NCBI GenBank assembly: GCA_003152795.1
Contig: PMBA01000262.1
Location: forward strand, 4,341 to 10,697
DNA from: Acidobacteriaceae bacterium
GTDB lineage: Bacteria > Acidobacteriota > Terriglobia > Terriglobales > Acidobacteriaceae
Direction of reading: 5' to 3'
Length of the DNA stretch: 6,357 bases
Part shown: piece by piece, positions 5,004 to 6,357 of the stretch
Numbering within the stretch: the first letter of the stretch is position 1
Layout of the letters: each line of letters begins with the position of its first letter
The notes under the pieces: generated by a model
The model's input: the letters and a program-made list of their open reading frames with translations, nothing else
What the model was told of the DNA's origin: nothing
The model's database searches: none
Position numbers and translations under genes: made by a program

Positions 5004-5051
5004 TCAAGGACGGCGGCAAGGTTGGCTGGCCTGGAACAGGTTGACGACGCC

Positions 5052-5201
5052 ATGAACTGTGACACTCAAACCGCGGGAAAACTTCTGACGGAACTACGGG
5101 AGGCATATCGACGCCTGCCACAACCGATTCAGGCGCACGTCGCGCATTTGCTGCGCGAAAGCAATCCCGAGGCAGAGCCCAGCAATGAGCGTGTGAACTG
5201 A
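5052..5201 (+). CDS. Possible small soluble protein, 49 aa, unknown
   Basis: The predicted peptide is hydrophilic and mostly helical (AGKLLTELREAYRRLPQPIQ at 8-27, then AHVAHLLRESNPE at 28-40), with a polar tail. It looks more protein-like than random sequence, but no family is recognised. No good ribosome binding site precedes ATG 5052. An in-frame TTG at 5022 with AAGGA (5006-5010) upstream would give 59 aa. It stands alone between mlaD and the VIT gene. It could also be a chance reading frame. Confidence 0.35.
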   Translation: MNCDTQTAGKLLTELREAYRRLPQPIQAHVAHLLRESNPEAEPSNERVN

Positions 5202-5444
5202 TGCTGCCGAGTCCGATGCAGTCGTGAGCATCTTCAAGGCGCACCTCGATCGCTCATTTCCAGGCTAGGGAAAGCCGAAGCCACAGCGGCTACTCTGCGT
5301 TGAAATGATGCTGGGTGACGCGCTACTGTCATCGGCAACGGAGTCTTTGCGGGCGGCGGTTCAACCTGGCACGGGGATATCGGTCTGCCTCGTGCAGTAC
5401 CGGTTTGTTCTCGCAACTGTACTGAGTCAGGAAGGTTCTCAAGA
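5202..5444. other. Non-coding leader of the VIT transporter gene
   Basis: No supported gene. It contains a small stem (AGCCG 5275-5279 with CGGCT 5288-5292), a weak sigma-70-like promoter candidate (5300-5329) and the ribosome binding site AGGAAGG (5429-5435). I looked for a metal-sensing riboswitch (Mn yybP-ykoY type) and did not recognise one. Confidence 0.5.
5300..5329 (+). promoter_or_regulatory. Weak sigma-70-like promoter candidate for the VIT gene
   Basis: TTGAAA (5300-5305) as -35 and TACTGT (5324-5329) as -10, spaced by 18 nt. It would leave a leader of about 110 nt before the ATG at 5445. The match to consensus is moderate and the call is made by eye. Confidence 0.25.
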
Positions 5445-6140
5445 ATGCCAGCACCCAATCAGGAGCAACACCGCACCGGACGCACCGGTTGGCTCCGCGC
5501 GGCGGTATTGGGCGCAAACGACGGCATACTTTCAACCGCGAGCCTGCTGCTTGGAGTCGCCGCGGCACATGCCACTCACAGCAGCGTATTGGTCACGGGG
5601 GTCGCCGGCCTGGTCGCCGGCTCGATGTCAATGGCGGCCGGGGAATACGTATCTGTCCATTCCCAGGCAGACACCGAAAAGGCCGACCTCGCGCTGGAGC
5701 GGGCGGAACTCAAAGCAGACGACAAGGGCGAACACAAGGAACTGATGGCGATCTACGTCGCTCGCGGGCTCAAACCTGCGCTCGCGAAACAGGTCGCAGA
5801 ACAGTTGATGGACCATGACGCGCTCGGCGCGCATGCTCGCGACGAACTCGGAATCTCCGAAACTTTCCGTGCGCGTCCGATCCAGGCTGCGCTGGCATCG
5901 GCCGGCAGCTTTGCAGTCGGAGCCGCCATGCCCCTGTTGGTCGCGGTCCTGACCCCGGTCTCCCGTTTGATCCCTCTTGTCTCCGGAACTTCCCTGCTGT
6001 TCCTCGCGCTTCTGGGCGGGTTGGCTGCAGGGGCAGGTGGCGCAGGAGTGATGGTGGGGGCAATGCGCGTAACCTTCTGGGGTGCGCTCGCGATGGCACT
6101 TACCGCGGGCATCGGGTCGCTGTTCAGAATCGTGGTATGA
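5445..6140 (+). CDS. VIT/CCC1-family Fe2+/Mn2+ transporter, 231 aa
   Basis: An inner-membrane carrier related to plant VIT1 and yeast CCC1, expected to export Fe2+ or Mn2+ from the cytoplasm. Family motifs: WLRAAVLGANDGILSTASLL (16-35) in helix 1, GLVAGSMSMAAGEYVSVHSQ (55-74) in helix 2, then a cytoplasmic Glu-rich metal-binding helix region (about 75-140) with E78, E85, E88, E96, E99 and E119, followed by AHARDELGI (129-137). Three further helices lie at about 147-170, 176-200 and 206-229. The length is usual, and the rubrerythrin domain of MbfA-type relatives is absent. The ATG has AGGAAGG (5429-5435) 9 nt upstream. It forms a single-gene unit convergent with the cytochrome gene. The choice between Fe and Mn cannot be made here. 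Confidence 0.94.
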   Translation: MPAPNQEQHRTGRTGWLRAAVLGANDGILSTASLLLGVAAAHATHSSVLVTGVAGLVAGSMSMAAGEYVSVHSQADTEKADLALERAELKADDKGEHKELMAIYVARGLKPALAKQVAEQLMDHDALGAHARDELGISETFRARPIQAALASAGSFAVGAAMPLLVAVLTPVSRLIPLVSGTSLLFLALLGGLAAGAGGAGVMVGAMRVTFWGALAMALTAGIGSLFRIVV

Positions 6141-6158
6141 GCGGGACCAACGGCCCCG

Positions 6159-6176
6159 GCGCGTTCGATGCCGCGC
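6159..6176. terminator. Weak hairpin between convergent genes
   Basis: GCGCG (6159-6163) can pair with CGCGC (6172-6176) around an 8-nt loop in the 37-nt gap between the VIT stop and the minus-strand cytochrome stop. The position suits a shared transcript end, but the stem is short and has no T-run on either side. Confidence 0.25.
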
Positions 6177-6177
6177 G

Positions 6178-6357
6178 TTACTGTTTCAGACTCGATGATC
6201 GCAGATAGGCAACGACTGCTTCGGCATCGCTGCGCTCCATGCGAAACTGCGGCATCGGAAGCCGCAGACGCTTGCCGTTAGTCCAGATCCCACTGGTCAG
6301 AAGTTTGATCATGTCAGCATCGCTGGCGGGCGGAGTGCCGCCGATCCGAGGAGCGCT
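6178..6357 (-). CDS. Cytochrome c family protein, C-terminal fragment
   Basis: Reading the minus strand from the window edge gives 59 residues and then TAA (complement of 6178-6180). The gene is cut at its 5' end by the window. The fragment has GGTPPASDADMIKLLTSGIW (6-25), then TNGKRLRLPMPQFRM (26-40), then SDAEAVVAYLRS (43-54). The proline-flanked Met (PMPQF, 34-38) is the likely distal haem ligand, and the final helix AEAVVAYLRS is typical of class I c-type cytochromes. The CxxCH haem site must lie outside the window. The protein is probably periplasmic, in electron transfer. It is convergent with the VIT gene. Confidence 0.82.
   Translation of the reverse strand, partial: SAPRIGGTPPASDADMIKLLTSGIWTNGKRLRLPMPQFRMERSDAEAVVAYLRSSSLKQ

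Larger units (their letters stand above)
4820..5051. other. Non-coding region after mlaD
   Basis: No convincing gene. It holds a 7-bp inverted repeat directly after mlaD (4821-4847), a hairpin CTTCGG (4979-4984) with CCGGAG (4990-4995), and a weak ECF-type promoter candidate (4974-5003). A GGAGG at 4992-4996 has no start codon at useful spacing. Confidence 0.5.

Noticed and set aside
5202..5444. Metal-sensing riboswitch before the VIT gene
   Set aside because: I found only short stems and no conserved core of the Mn (yybP-ykoY) or other known riboswitch classes.
5305..5745. 146-aa + strand frame overlapping the VIT gene
   Set aside because: Most of it is a shadow of the VIT coding region in another frame, and the upstream part has no ribosome binding site.

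Overview
The window looks like chromosomal DNA of a GC-rich diderm (Gram-negative) bacterium. It encodes an inner-membrane lipid-transport ABC system of the Mla/MCE type, which makes sense only with an outer membrane. The small stress genes, metallothioneins and VIT-type transporter suggest Acidobacteriota or a soil/environmental proteobacterium, but I cannot settle the phylum by eye. No transposase, integrase, tRNA, rRNA or CRISPR array was seen.

Layout, left to right. (1) 1-249 is non-coding and holds a long imperfect hairpin at 26-88. (2) 250-643 holds two small + strand genes: a 51-aa metallothionein and a 57-aa two-helix membrane protein. (3) 644-979 is non-coding with several repeats and operator-like dyads. 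(4) 980-4819 is a tight run of seven + strand genes: csbD-like, DUF883/ElaB-YqjD-like, a second metallothionein, a 69-aa membrane/secreted peptide, mlaE, mlaF and mlaD. All gaps are 45 nt or less, so one operon is likely. (5) 4820-5444 is sparse and carries one possible 49-aa ORF. (6) 5445-6140 encodes a complete VIT/CCC1-family Fe/Mn transporter. (7) 6178-6357 is the 3' end of a cytochrome c gene on the minus strand, convergent with the VIT gene and cut by the window edge.

How the genes may work together (inference): the themes are envelope integrity and metal handling. MlaE and MlaF form the permease and ATPase, and MlaD is the periplasmic substrate-binding ring. This MlaD is unusual: it appears to be fused to an OmpA-like C-terminal domain that has lost the two residues that normally bind peptidoglycan. 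CsbD, the DUF883 protein and the metallothioneins are typical stress-induced small proteins. Their placement ahead of mlaEFD suggests the lipid transporter is expressed as part of a stress response. The two metallothioneins share a mirror-like Cys/His pattern and appear to be paralogues.

The most notable points are the MlaD-OmpA fusion, the paired metallothioneins inside a stress-lipid-transport operon, and a 16-bp tandem duplication at the boundary between the 69-aa gene and mlaE that seems to have replaced an ATGA stop-start overlap.
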